Assembly (NCBI GenBank): GCA_958438955.1
Contig: CAUBTS010000012.1
Span: 1-34,992, forward strand
Direction: 5' to 3'
Length of the DNA: 34,992 nt
Origin: an uncultured Collinsella sp.
GTDB lineage: Bacteria > Actinomycetota > Coriobacteriia > Coriobacteriales > Coriobacteriaceae
Shown here: piece after piece, positions 9,601 to 16,055 of the stretch
Numbering within the stretch: the first letter of the stretch is position 1
How the letters are laid out: each line of letters begins with the position of its first letter
Notes under the pieces: generated by a model
What the model saw: only the letters and a program-made list of their open reading frames with translations
Database searches by the model: none
What the model was told of the DNA's origin: nothing
Translations under genes and position numbers: made by a program

Positions 9601-11368
9601 GCAGATTTTGAATCTCTACCTGGTACTGGCCGCTTGTGTTGAGCGTGAAGGCGTGCAGGTCCTTCTTCGCCGCCTCGATAGCACCGGTCATGCCCGGCTC
9701 CTTGGCGAGGGTGTATCCCGCTCCCGTCGATGGGTCGCCCGACACGGCGTACCAATTGCTCGGATCTTTGATACCTGTGCCTGCGCTTTTGTCGCGCTTG
9801 AGCACCACAGCGAACAGTATGCCGGAGTCCAGATTGACGGTCTTGTCGGACTTCGTCTGGTCATCGCTCGCCTTGTACACGATCGACGGCGCGGTGATGG
9901 TCTCCTTCGCGCCGGCGAACGCACCCGTCTGCCACACGGCGCTGTCCGCGTCCATACCGCCGCGGTTAATGATGACGCCGCCCGCGGCGTCCTTGTCGTC
10001 GCTCGCGGACACGTACTCGAGCTGCATGCTGCCATGCGTCGCCGTGAGACTCGAGCGGTAACCGTTAGGCGCCTTTGTTTCCTTCAGGAGGTAGTACTGG
10101 TAACCATACTCTTTATAAAGGTCATCGAAGTTGATAACGCCGTTGTCCACGTCATTCGTGAGCGTCAGTTGTCCATTCGCGTTCGTGGTGCCGGAGCCAA
10201 GTAGGTTTTCTGGGTTAGTGGTCGTGTCAGCGAACCACTCGTCTGTCTTGTACAGCGCGAACTGAGCACCCTCCACCAGACCGCCATCCTGGTCGAACTT
10301 GATAATGTCGGACTCGGGAACCGTCACGAGGTTGAACTTGAGCCTCATGTTGGAGTCGGTGGCGCCACGCTCCAAGTAGAAGAACTTGAGCGTGTGGTTG
10401 GTGCCGCCAGCGAAGGTGTTGCCGTTGAAGCCCGAAATATCCCGCCCCGCATCCTTGAACTTGCTTTTCAGCGTGCCATTTGCGGAATTGTTAACGCTGA
10501 TGTCGCCCGTTTGGAAGTTAATGGTCAGATCAGCACTGGTGTGGATACCGCCAATGTCGCCCACGAGGACATCGTCAATGAACACCCAGACGTCGTCGTC
10601 TCCGGCGAACTCAAAGGTCATGGGCTTGTCAGCGTTCGTTTTGCCATCCTTCGGCTGCACGAAGCGCGACGACATGGAGAGGCCGAAATAATGGTTGAGG
10701 GGTCCGTTGTTCTGCGACGTAATGCCGTTCGGGACGAGTTTGCCGTCCTCTTCCTTGAATACCTCATCGGCCGCATCGAAGGGGAAGAACTGGCCTACTG
10801 AATGAGGCTCAGCCCCCGCTTGCATAACGCCGGCAGCATTGTAGACATCAAATGCATTCTTATTGGCGTTGTACGCCGCGTAGTTCCGCGAGCTGTCATA
10901 CTCGTAGTAGCCACCCTTGGCCTGCAACAGACCCGTCACACCCATATGGGATATCTTGCCCGTCTGGACGGAGGAATCAAACAGGTAGCCGAGGGATTCT
11001 CCCTCCCAGCGGTCGGTGAGTTTCGGGTAACCACCGGCAAGAACATTGTTCACGATGCCGGTGCGGACCCGGGAGCCACCCGTATACTGGTTAAGTTCCT
11101 CGCTGGCTCCTTGATCCTTGAACTGGAAGCGGTGGTTCTTGTTGATGCCGCCGTTGCCGGAAACCGACAGATGGTTATCGGGATTCACCCAGTAATCAAA
11201 CAGGTTGATTGTTGTCCCCGAAGGCGAAATCGTCGGAACCGTGTGGCCCGAAATTGCCGCCTCGGCACGAAGCGGCAGGAAGAAACTCGCCGTCAGCGCG
11301 ATGGCGAGGGCCAGAACAATCGCATATGGCGAGACCGAGCGCAGCCCGCGACGACGGCCACAAGACAT
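605..11368 (-). CDS. Giant LPNMG-anchored surface protein with ~18 FctA-type isopeptide domains
   Basis: A 3,587-residue cell-wall protein that should form a long covalently stabilised stalk carrying an adhesive head. ATG 11368 gives a good signal peptide (basic start MSCGRRRG, hydrophobic segment, cleavage after AEA). A TTG at 11437 would add 23 unlikely residues. In order: a fibro-slime/PA14-like head (residues ~50-365, with DDDVWVFIDDVLVGDIGG); two Cna_B/SpaA-like domains with the GAxFxLYK motif (~360-460, ~665-745); one further Cna-like domain (~905-1050); about 18 repeats of the streptococcal pilin isopeptide type (~1053-3525). Each repeat starts with a TK/KK lysine and ends with FxNxY, the usual Lys and Asn of the self-formed bond. 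Then come a PPT-rich spacer, LPNMG at ~3552, a membrane helix and RRRNR. The T of LPxTG is M here. Its ribosome binding site is weak; see the upstream ORF and G7 tract. Family known; adhesive role inferred. Confidence 0.9.
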   Translation of the reverse strand: MSCGRRRGLRSVSPYAIVLALAIALTASFFLPLRAEAAISGHTVPTISPSGTTINLFDYWVNPDNHLSVSGNGGINKNHRFQFKDQGASEELNQYTGGSRVRTGIVNNVLAGGYPKLTDRWEGESLGYLFDSSVQTGKISHMGVTGLLQAKGGYYEYDSSRNYAAYNANKNAFDVYNAAGVMQAGAEPHSVGQFFPFDAADEVFKEEDGKLVPNGITSQNNGPLNHYFGLSMSSRFVQPKDGKTNADKPMTFEFAGDDDVWVFIDDVLVGDIGGIHTSADLTINFQTGDISVNNSANGTLKSKFKDAGRDISGFNGNTFAGGTNHTLKFFYLERGATDSNMRLKFNLVTVPESDIIKFDQDGGLVEGAQFALYKTDEWFADTTTNPENLLGSGTTNANGQLTLTNDVDNGVINFDDLYKEYGYQYYLLKETKAPNGYRSSLTATHGSMQLEYVSASDDKDAAGGVIINRGGMDADSAVWQTGAFAGAKETITAPSIVYKASDDQTKSDKTVNLDSGILFAVVLKRDKSAGTGIKDPSNWYAVSGDPSTGAGYTLAKEPGMTGAIEAAKKDLHAFTLNTSGQYQVEIQNLPGDISKYYYLLSGDARKDAEYTVAIYHTTASSIGDATPKNTVHVYSDDIADGTNFKRQFATRLLVTNIQNRLFVQKTDTEGKPVDGAKFGLYKSTQVTTDANGKAVLDGDQAPYDTLTTRSVANPVKLEGAGVFPSTSDSSEPLVKGTYFLKEVSAPNGFLLNDRLIKVIVDDYGVHADAGTDDDGVSTFVGPGALMKSLGQFGAEGDIDNTLTWIKGTRQTSNGETNVKGNLTWTDVEPVGADDTVHLKYGANGRMYQYGPTEEGKPYRLETETGWIRMGITQDEQPKGITAKGARADLGAMNLNALFTGATCVRVANEREASLEVTKKVVVPDGLTGNKDAGFTFKFTVPKGKTYKAAVFEKAGTVDEKQLGNVFDLTNAYSQTIKADETIRVYGLGEGDEYTVQELTGADEMPAGYKLTGRKQGDKNLTGAGDGIITGKIAKQNTDGTLAEDNKLVFTNSYSVKSSVTLTGIRAQKVLQGRKWTKADSFDIYLRAAKGTPMPGGYKDVSGVPGYVQVVKTVNNGDEFDFGQITYKKPGTYTYTVAERTPDEHDSSWLPGFGYSSAGYTVTVQVDDTGRGTLSEPVVTMARNGDDDGAHHDPAVPVDNKVAVFTNKFSTDTKTISFNAQKSYTDESGDNPLAAGKFTFELKALGGLANSAVGAAPIKFNDLSYTVSANDAPMPADGVTTAENDGGGIAAFPQITFTAADQNTTYVYQVTEQAGSDASTTGGMTYDTTVYYAMVQNTLDDKGQLSSTATYWKADGTQLTDRGGYIPFKNTYTVAQTMSAPVTVQKTLAGRAWEQDDKFDFTLTPADDATMKAVKNKVVTQKKAADSDETGDLTTKVEIAGPGDAMRTTPFGTGDLVFTRPGVYTFKVNETRPTDADKTGISYDDHTSTVTYTVTDIENGTHTGKLTASVAYDNKQATTDADRQVTGAAAFTNTYAASGTYAGIDVTKTLVGTPLENGRFPFTIEAMTYNGTKAPEPVDSDKSFTNTVGKDDGDDTQTATMSGKLKMNFTQLSYNKMYVYKVSEVHDANAAGYTYDTEYPGDAFVLIAVKPNPDNKGQLYTKTTIVKGPDVTALVGVGDNVDALTAEAIKGLNTTTNYVQTVSSRGAKPATPIVPFKNEYKVETIEYGAKAGLQIEKKFTGTGDASSTFSFTVTPEDYQAEGQDGTKFILTSADAAAKKLDITGGAETFKIPEMKLGDTKTVSLLPKGLQFTHDDVSNECRANVYQYRVEENVPKPVPAGYTYDKTVYTVEIAVSDNGDGTLKVETTVLNSDGKRVDYRKFAPGASLEDNTATIPFENSYKTVASDELTPQVTKKISGTESTDKKFSFTLTATSETKDKIAAGDLKADGLKGDTSSESKTTEGKITSKDGQPLSFSGMQFNKAGDYTFTLTEAHGEDDDPNTTGVQNAGWTMDDSTYTVTVKVEDKNAKLTVTGVAVEKDGDDKSETLEVKNGKVNLATFTNSYAAKGSVTLAAKKRFRGGALAGNDFSFALYQGDKAEGTPIETVTNDKDGNITFQAIGYDTPGDHDYTIKEVAGNDSTFVYDGKTVNVHVRVTDNKNGTLKAVATYDGEAGVPVFTNAKPTADATIEATKTLKGKDLTEGAFNFGLYQGDASTGNSVKTVQNDKDGKINLALTGLTIGEYDYILKEENVGADPTITYDNKEVKVHVSVKAEGGKAKATVTYDGKNDAPTFENTYQPAETSVALTAKKTYVKSDSTSAALKGGEFTFDLYKGDLTAEQLKGKQPIQTAENGEDGTVTFPAIGYTKAGEYKYTVAEQKGDLSHVTYDATVHHAVVTVVDNAGKLEASVTYDDGKTDAPTFKNTYTAKGSAELTATKVVAVAPGFTHDTKLKGGEYTFELKDADGKVLDTTTNKADGTVKFTRDFELSDLDGAASKDFAYTIAEKPGTEPGMVYDTHALIYKVTVADDGTGSLTATPQVASGDGSQTFTNAYRPKGTSVTLKAKKHFTGGELAGGDFTFQLFDKDRNVIQTVQNDKDGKVAFAAIDYATPGEHDYAIKEVAGNDSTIVYDTKDVMVHVKVTDEKGELKATVTYDDKKAVPTFTNSKPTADVTIETTKTLTGKVLTAGAFTFGLYDQAGNEVAKGNNDQDGKVKLTVKNLNLGEYDYTLKEEKAGQIVDGVVYDAKEVKVHVRVEQNQDDNNKTKVTVTYDGAATAPTFNNTYDAKGSVTLTATKTIKVADGFDHATKPADGEYTFELKDAAGNVLGTAKNDADGKVSFTREFQLSDLGSAASKDFTYTIVEQPGAEPGMVYDNHALTYTVTVTDGGNGALNAKAIVTSASGSDTFTNTYQPAATGLALGAQKSYVKKDDNTPIVPKDGEFTFDVYEGKMTAEQLAGAKPVRTATNGADGSVNFDAFSYAKPGTHEYTIVERKGDLAYVTYDDTVHHAVVKVVDNAGALQASVAYDGADATKPTFTNAYQAQAARSGAIALTKSVDVHDGSYQMKPGDFAFELVGPDGAVLQTQKNDADGKVAFDELTFDHAGTFIYTVREVQPTDDAPGVPGVTYTGKTYTLTYVVADNNDGKLVVESSTVKPSEEGTENGVTPNTMAFANSYQPGQASYQISGTKVLKNADPATTRTPADGEFTFALIDVATGQEIDRTTNVGNAFTFKAISYTATGSHEYQVKEVAGQDGTITYSDAVLDVTVSVTDDGSGQLTATANKTAADLTFTNTYTPTATTATITGTKALTGRDLAEGEFSFDLKDADGNVVQTVQNGADGTFGFAPLQLGKVGTYVYTVSERAGAMANGVTYDTTVFTATVTVTENAETHALETQVVYSKGGKAADAVAFSNSYAPAATEVKLGASKVLSGEDLKEGQFSFQLKDADGKVLQTAKNAADGTVGFEAISYDKPGTYTYSISEVDDGQKNVTYDVAEHRVTVTVTDDGAGHLVATVTYGGDVAPVFKNTYTPPTTPPTEPPTNPPSKSPVPKEEKPGLPNMGDTSVSPMALGGIAGGAVVLIAAGVILRRRNR
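2280..5170 (-). repeat. Internal duplication of a four-domain block inside the giant gene
   Basis: Counting isopeptide domains along the protein, block 3725-5170 (domains 8-11) and block 2280-3715 (domains 12-15) are paralogous. Domain 8 matches 12 (shared KEVAGNDST), 9 matches 13, 11 matches 14 (shared AASKDF and EPGMVYD), and 10 matches 15 (shared VTYD.TVHHAVV and VVDNAG). The last two are in swapped order, so duplication was followed by rearrangement or unequal exchange. Confidence 0.7.
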
Positions 11369-11396
11369 GACGGACCACCGCTCGCGCGGCCGGTGT

Positions 11397-11477
11397 TCAC
11401 CAGGAAGTTCCCTGCTTAGACACCCCCCCGGTAGCAATATTCACGAGTCGAGACGTCGTCTCTCTGAGCTCCTGCAT
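11397..11477 (-). CDS. Short 26-codon ORF upstream of the giant gene (leader or split N-terminus)
   Basis: ATG 11477 is preceded by GGGGAGGAAATT, a near-ideal ribosome binding site with 5-nt spacing from GGAGG, far better than anything before the giant gene's own ATG. The frame reads MQELRETTSRLVNIATGG, then VSKQGTSW and a TGA, ending 28 nt before ATG 11368. It contains the G7 tract. Removing one G fuses this frame to the giant ORF and gives a protein of about 3,620 residues with an extended N-region before the signal peptide. It may therefore be the true 5' end of the giant gene in an out-of-frame state, or a translated leader that couples to it. A sequencing error in the homopolymer would look the same. 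Confidence 0.6.
   Translation of the reverse strand: MQELRETTSRLVNIATGGVSKQGTSW
11423..11429 (-). other. G7 homopolymer, candidate slippage site of the giant gene
   Basis: Seven consecutive C on the plus strand give seven G in the sense strand, inside the short ORF that starts at 11477. With six G the strong start at 11477 is in frame with the giant protein; with seven it ends after 26 codons. Confidence 0.55.
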
Positions 11478-11587
11478 AATTTCCTCCCCAGTCGCACGGC
11501 GACCTGCCCGGGCGCTCCCCGGGGGCCGAGGCAGTCTGGCACATGCCCGCAGTCGTTCAAGGAATACCAACCCCAGCATATGTCTCT

Positions 11588-11599
11588 TAAGATATCTTA
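11588..11599. promoter_or_regulatory. 12-bp perfect palindrome upstream of the giant gene
   Basis: TAAGATATCTTA is its own reverse complement and lies about 110 bp before the strong start at 11477, in an AT-rich patch. It may be an operator or part of a promoter (TAAGAT resembles a -10 box, but no good -35 is spaced from it). The rest of 11478-11649 shows a GC-rich potential stem near 11508-11530 and nothing else clear. Confidence 0.3.
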
Positions 11600-11649
11600 G
11601 CCTTTTTCTATTACAGTTTTTGTCTCATTACCGATGAAATCGGCTCAGT

Positions 11650-11663
11650 CCCTTTGTCACATT
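11650..11663 (+). repeat. Half-copy of the TTTGTCACATT repeat abutting the peptidase stop codon
   Basis: CCCTTTGTCACATT is identical to the right arm of the inverted repeat at 18372-18404. In the gene's direction it begins directly after the TAG of the M20 peptidase gene. The next bases upstream (CCGATGAAATCGG, 11631-11643) form a small separate 5-bp hairpin. Confidence 0.5.
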
Positions 11664-13079
11664 CTAGAGCGTGCGGAGCAGGGCGATGAGGAAGCGGGTG
11701 CCTTGGAGGTAGGCGCGACGGGTGATGCGCTCGTTGGTGCCGTGGACGCCGCGGTCGCATTCGTCATCGTCGACCACAAAGGCCGAGAAGCGAATGCACT
11801 CGGAGCAAATGCGCTGGTAGTTGACAGCGTCGGTCGCGCCGATCACGGTCGAGGGGACAATCGCCAACGGCTCGGATGATCCGTTTTCCTCCGTCCCCTT
11901 TGGATCACGGAAATAGCGGGCGGCGATGGCGCGAACGGCCTCGAGTCCCGGTCCACCAACGCGCGGGGACGGCGAAGGCTCGGAGCTGCCGGGGCCAAGT
12001 TCGACCTCCACACGTCCGGCAAGGCCCGCCGCGGCAACCGCCTCGCGGCAGCGCGCCACAACGTCGGCCACGCTCGTGCCCTCGAGCATGCGGAAGTTAA
12101 TGTTGGCCCACATATCCTGCGGCATTACGTTGGCGCCGGTGCTGCCACCCTCGATCTGCGTGGGCGCGCAGGTGGTCGTCACCAGCGGATAGAGCTTCTT
12201 GCTGGCGAGGCACTCGCGCACGATGGTGTCCTTGTTGGAGGCAATCTCGTCGGCCGTGTAAAGCCCCAGCTCGACGAGCTGTGCGGCAAGCAGGTCCGTG
12301 ACGCGCGTCGGCCATTCGATATCGCAGATTGCGGTGATGGCACGGCTCAGCACCTCGAGCGATGTGCCGCCGTAGGGGTTGGACGAATGCCCGCCCTCAC
12401 TCTTCGTCTTGAGCACAATATCGGCGTAGCCCTTCTCGGCAAGGTCGGCATGCATAAGCCAGCCCTCGCCCGCGCCGTACTCGGCAGCTGAAACGATGCG
12501 GTAGTCACCCTCGTCGATCAGGTACTCAAGCTCAATGCCGCGCTCCTCGAGCGCACGGCCGATGGCGCCTGCGCCGTACTGCGTTGTCTCCTCGTCCTGG
12601 CCAAAGGCGAGCAGCAGGGTACACTTGTGCTCCCAGCCGTGTGCCAGCGCATACTCAACCGCCTCGAGAATACCTGCGACCTGGTCCTTCATGTCGATCG
12701 CGCCGCGGCCCCAAATGTAGGTATCGTCCACGTGCCCGCTAAAGGGGGCGTGCGTCCAATCGTCCTCGGTACCCGGCACCACGGGGACCACGTCCATGTG
12801 GCCCATGAGCATAATGGGCTTGAGGGCAGGGTCGGAACCGCTAAGCGTCACCAATAGCGAATGATCGATAAGCTCGACCTCGCCCGCCGCGAACACGTGC
12901 GGCCAAGCCTGCTGCATATACGCGCGCAGGTCGTCGAACGGCTGCCAGTCCACCGCCTCGGCATCCATGCTCGAAATGGTCGGAAACGACAGCACACGGC
13001 CCAGGCGCTCGCATGCGCCGGCCTTGTCCAAATCGGCAAAATCATCCTCATGCGCAAAAAAGCGCCAAACCTCGGCCAT
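11664..13079 (-). CDS. M20-family metallopeptidase (carboxypeptidase S/dipeptidase type)
   Basis: 471 residues. Cytoplasmic di-zinc peptidase that should remove residues from short peptides or acylated amino acids. Visible motifs are GHMDVVPV (~91, metal His), GRGAIDMKD (~125, bridging Asp), GQDEETT (~161, catalytic Glu pair), the lid region with GGHSSNPYGGTS (~235), and a C-terminal metal His in VHGTNE (~445). ATG 13079 is chosen because GAAAGGATGTC precedes it; the longer frame to 13133 has no such site. It is the last gene of the amino-acid ABC transporter operon, 72 bp after the ATPase, with a GC-rich hairpin between. A link between peptide cleavage and amino-acid uptake is inferred. Near residue 395 the segment RDPKGTEENGSSEP is encoded by a 31-bp palindromic repeat also found between genes at 21841-21871, probably an in-frame insertion. 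Confidence 0.88.
   Translation of the reverse strand: MAEVWRFFAHEDDFADLDKAGACERLGRVLSFPTISSMDAEAVDWQPFDDLRAYMQQAWPHVFAAGEVELIDHSLLVTLSGSDPALKPIMLMGHMDVVPVVPGTEDDWTHAPFSGHVDDTYIWGRGAIDMKDQVAGILEAVEYALAHGWEHKCTLLLAFGQDEETTQYGAGAIGRALEERGIELEYLIDEGDYRIVSAAEYGAGEGWLMHADLAEKGYADIVLKTKSEGGHSSNPYGGTSLEVLSRAITAICDIEWPTRVTDLLAAQLVELGLYTADEIASNKDTIVRECLASKKLYPLVTTTCAPTQIEGGSTGANVMPQDMWANINFRMLEGTSVADVVARCREAVAAAGLAGRVEVELGPGSSEPSPSPRVGGPGLEAVRAIAARYFRDPKGTEENGSSEPLAIVPSTVIGATDAVNYQRICSECIRFSAFVVDDDECDRGVHGTNERITRRAYLQGTRFLIALLRTL
11877..11907. repeat. 31-bp palindromic repeat inside the peptidase coding sequence
   Basis: The repeat has TGATCC/GGATCA ends and matches the intergenic copy at 21841-21871 at 27 of 31 positions. 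It is read in frame within the M20 gene, giving part of RDPKGTEENGSS. Confidence 0.6.
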
Positions 13080-13103
13080 GACATCCTTTCGATTGTGATG
13101 ACG

Positions 13104-13128
13104 AGGGCCGCCCCACCGGAGCGGCCCT
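13104..13128 (-). terminator. Intercistronic GC hairpin between ATPase and peptidase genes
   Basis: AGGGCCGC (13104-13111) pairs with GCGGCCCT (13121-13128), a perfect 8-bp stem. No T run follows in the minus direction, so this may be a weak terminator, a processing site or an mRNA-stabilising hairpin that lowers peptidase expression relative to the transporter. Confidence 0.4.
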
Positions 13129-13151
13129 GCCACATAAGCGTTTGCGGTCGG

Positions 13152-13937
13152 TTATTTGTCCTCGAGATAACGCGAGAGGAACTCGCGGGTGCGCTGGTGT
13201 TTGGGATTGCCGAAGAGCTCCGCCGGCGCGGCATCCTCGAGCACTACGCCCTTGTCCATAAAGACCACGCGGTCGGACACCGTGCGGGCAAAGGCCATCT
13301 CGTGCGTGACGACGACCATGGTCATGCCGTCGGCAGCGAGCTTGCGCATGACCTCGAGCACCTCTCCCACGATCTCGGGGTCGAGTGCGGAGGTCGGCTC
13401 GTCGAACAGCATGATCTGCGGATTCATACATAGGGCACGAGCGATGGCCACGCGCTGTTTTTGACCACCGGACAGGCGACCCACGGCGGCGTGCGCGAAC
13501 TTTTCGAGTCCCACGCTCGTCAGATGCTCCATCGCTATTTTTTCAGCCTCGGCCTTGCTCATCTTTTTGAGCGTGACGGGCGCGAGCGTGCAGTTGTCGA
13601 GCACATCCATGTTGTTGAACAGGTTAAAGCCCTGGAACACCATGCCGATGTCCTCGCGCAGCTTGTTGATGTTGCAGCGCTCGGCCGTGAGGTCCTGGCC
13701 GTGGAACCAGATGTGGCCCGCGTCCGGGGTCTCGAGCAGGTTGAGGCAGCGCAGGAAGGTCGACTTGCCCGAACCCGAGGCGCCGATAATGGTGACGACT
13801 TCGCCGGGGTTAACGGACAGGTCGATGCCCTTGAGTACCTCGAGCGAGCCAAAGCTCTTGCGCAGGCCCTCAACGCGGATGAGCGGCTCATTGGTCTGTG
13901 CGGCGGCCGCAACGCCGGTAATGGCGGTATCTGCCAT
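13152..13937 (-). CDS. Polar amino-acid ABC transporter ATPase
   Basis: 261 residues, normal length for the GlnQ/HisP family. It powers import of a polar amino acid through the adjacent permease. Motifs: Walker A GASGSGKST (~50), Q-loop VFQGFNLF, signature LSGGQKQR (~152), Walker B IMLFDEPTSALD (~175), H-loop VVTHEM. ATG 13937 follows GAGGAGAATTATC; the longer frame to 14012 overlaps the permease end without a ribosome binding site. It starts 22 nt after the permease stop, so the two are co-transcribed. The substrate cannot be told from the ATPase. Confidence 0.95.
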   Translation of the reverse strand: MADTAITGVAAAAQTNEPLIRVEGLRKSFGSLEVLKGIDLSVNPGEVVTIIGASGSGKSTFLRCLNLLETPDAGHIWFHGQDLTAERCNINKLREDIGMVFQGFNLFNNMDVLDNCTLAPVTLKKMSKAEAEKIAMEHLTSVGLEKFAHAAVGRLSGGQKQRVAIARALCMNPQIMLFDEPTSALDPEIVGEVLEVMRKLAADGMTMVVVTHEMAFARTVSDRVVFMDKGVVLEDAAPAELFGNPKHQRTREFLSRYLEDK

Positions 13938-13959
13938 GATAATTCTCCTCGTCTTGAGC

Positions 13960-15108
13960 CTAGTTGGAGCTTGGCAGCGTGACCGGAGCCTCGGCGCCGA
14001 GCTTTTTGCCAAAGGCCTCGAGCAGGCGGCTCGCCACGAGCGTCAGGATCAGGTAGACCACGAGCGCCACGCAGTAGACCTCCATCTGGCGGTAGTACAC
14101 GCCGGCGACGGTGGTGGTGGCGTACATGAGGTCAAACACGCCGATGACCGAGAGCACCGACGAATCCTTGATGTTGATGATGAGCTCGTTGGTGAGCGCC
14201 GGAATCGCGTTTTTAATGCCCTGGGGGAACACGACCTTGCGCATAGCCTGCCACTGCGAAAGGCCCAGCGAGCGCGCCGCCTCGGCCTGGCCGGGATCGA
14301 TGGACTCGATGCCGCCGCGCAGGACCTCCATCATGTAGGCGGTGGAGTTGAGCGAGATGGTAACGAGGCCGGCGGTGAAGGTGCTCCAAATCTGGTTGGC
14401 CTGAGCGGTCTCGAAGCCCATGCCGCGCAAAACGGTGAAGCCCGCGTAATAGATGAGCAGGCCCTGGACCATCATGGGCGTGCCGCGCACGATGGTGGAG
14501 TAGATGGTCGCAAAGCCGCGGCCGATACTCTTAAAGAAGCGCACCAGGTCGTTATCCACGCGGTCGAAGGTCTGAATACGCAGGAACACAAAGAGCAGTG
14601 CCAGGAAGAATGCGATGACGGTGCCGAAGGTGGCAAGCGCGATGGTGATCTCGATACCGCGAATGAAGAAGTCGCCGCTCTTGTAGGTCATGTAGACCAG
14701 GCTCGACAAAAAGTCGCTGGGGTTGGAATCCGAGACAATGCTCACCTGCACCAGGTCGATAAACGACATGACGCAGCGGTCGATAAAGAAAACTGCCGCG
14801 ATGGCGACCACGACGTAGCTGCCTAAACGTGCTCCACGACGGAAACGCTCGGATGCGAACGGCGACTTTTCGCGATAGTCGCTCCAGTGCATAAGCTTGG
14901 TGACCAGCGCCGCCGCCGACACGACGAGCCACGCCCACAGGATTGCCCAAAGGCAATCTTGAAACACGCCCGTGGGAGCCAAGAAGCTCAGCGGTGTGGG
15001 GTTGCGCTGGCTAAACGCCAGGCCGAGCGCCGCGATAACGCTCGTGCCCAGGTATACATAACGGTGGTCGGCCCTGATAAAGGAGGCCAGGCGATTAATG
15101 GTTTTCAT
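13960..15108 (-). CDS. Polar amino-acid ABC transporter permease, extended N-terminus
   Basis: 382 residues, longer than the ~220 usual for HisM/GlnP permeases. The C-terminal ~220 residues form the permease core, with the EAA loop EAARSLGLSQWQAMRKVVFP (~280) that docks on the ATPase. The first ~160 residues add extra hydrophobic segments (YVYLGTSVIAALGLAF, WAILWAWLVVSAAALV, LGSYVVVAIAAVFFI). A start at ATG 15108 is supported by GGGAGGCAGC. Its start is 9 nt after the stop of the lipoprotein gene, so translation is probably coupled. There is a single permease gene, so the transporter likely uses a homodimer. Confidence 0.92.
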   Translation of the reverse strand: MKTINRLASFIRADHRYVYLGTSVIAALGLAFSQRNPTPLSFLAPTGVFQDCLWAILWAWLVVSAAALVTKLMHWSDYREKSPFASERFRRGARLGSYVVVAIAAVFFIDRCVMSFIDLVQVSIVSDSNPSDFLSSLVYMTYKSGDFFIRGIEITIALATFGTVIAFFLALLFVFLRIQTFDRVDNDLVRFFKSIGRGFATIYSTIVRGTPMMVQGLLIYYAGFTVLRGMGFETAQANQIWSTFTAGLVTISLNSTAYMMEVLRGGIESIDPGQAEAARSLGLSQWQAMRKVVFPQGIKNAIPALTNELIINIKDSSVLSVIGVFDLMYATTTVAGVYYRQMEVYCVALVVYLILTLVASRLLEAFGKKLGAEAPVTLPSSN

Positions 15109-15117
15109 GCTGCCTCC

Positions 15118-16044
15118 CTATGCCGGCTGACGGTCGAGGCACGCGTCCCACATTTGGTCGCGCTCCTCTTGGCTAATGCCCTTGAGTGTCTTGTCGATGA
15201 GCTTAAGCAGCTTGTCCGAGCCCTTGCGGCAGCCGACGTTTGCCGTGACCTCCTGCTTAAAGCCCTCGCCCTCGGCAAATTGAATCGGCACGATACCCGG
15301 GTTTTGGGCCATATAGCCCTTCTCGTTCTCGGTGTTGTAGGTCACGGCGTCGCAGGTGCCCTGCAGCAGGTTCGAAAACACCGTGGGAACCGAATCGACC
15401 GGGTTTTTGTGCACAACGCCCGGAATCTCGTCGATGACGGTATCGAGCATGGTGTCCTTTTGGCCGAGGACCGTTGCGCCGCTAAAGTCGCTGAGCTTGG
15501 TCGCATTTTGGTAGGGCGAGCCCTCTTTTACGAACAGGCCAAAGTAGCCAATGAAGTACGGGTCGGAAAAGCCGACGGACTCCTCGCGCTCGGGCGTGGC
15601 GCTCATGCCGGCAATGATGAGGTCGATCTGGCCGTTGTTGAGCGAATCGATAAGACCCGAGAAGCCCTGCTTGACGGCAACGGGCTCGCCACCGAGGGCC
15701 TTGCAGACGATCTTGGCGATCTGCACGTCGTAACCATCGGCATAGGCGCCCTGCACGTTGTCGATGGGGATAGTGTACTTGCTGGCTTCGGAGACCTGCC
15801 AGTTGTACGGGGCGTAGGCCGCCTCCATGCCAATGCGGATCTTATCCTTGCCGATCACGGAATCGGACAGGTCGTCGCGACCGCCGCCCGTCGTGGGCTG
15901 AACTACTTCCAGCGTGGAGGGGCGCTGGCAACCGGCAAGTGCGCCGGCGACGACAGAAGCGCTCGCAGCGAGAGCGCTACCCAAAAAGATGCGACGGCTG
16001 CATATCGGCTGGGTCTGCGCATCGCACTGTTGGGGAGAATGCAT
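15118..16044 (-). CDS. Polar amino-acid-binding lipoprotein (SBP_bac_3)
   Basis: 308 residues. Extracytoplasmic receptor that delivers an amino acid to the permease. The N-terminus has SRRIFLGSALA, a twin-arginine-like start, then a lipobox ending GALAGC with Cys39 as the lipidation site. The mature part has family-3 features: GMEAAYAPYNW, GYDVQIAKIVCKALG, FSGLIDSLNNGQIDLIIAGMS, and TPEREESVGFSDPYF. ATG 16044 has GGGAAGG 7-10 nt upstream. It heads the operon, with permease, ATPase and M20 peptidase following. The ligand is not determined. Confidence 0.93.
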   Translation of the reverse strand: MHSPQQCDAQTQPICSRRIFLGSALAASASVVAGALAGCQRPSTLEVVQPTTGGGRDDLSDSVIGKDKIRIGMEAAYAPYNWQVSEASKYTIPIDNVQGAYADGYDVQIAKIVCKALGGEPVAVKQGFSGLIDSLNNGQIDLIIAGMSATPEREESVGFSDPYFIGYFGLFVKEGSPYQNATKLSDFSGATVLGQKDTMLDTVIDEIPGVVHKNPVDSVPTVFSNLLQGTCDAVTYNTENEKGYMAQNPGIVPIQFAEGEGFKQEVTANVGCRKGSDKLLKLIDKTLKGISQEERDQMWDACLDRQPA

Positions 16045-16055
16045 AATCTGCCTTC

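Noticed and set aside
11369..11437. TTG 11437 as start of the giant gene
   Set aside because: No ribosome binding site precedes it and it would put 23 polar residues before a good signal peptide. It is only the upper limit of the open frame, though part of it would be translated in a G6 variant.
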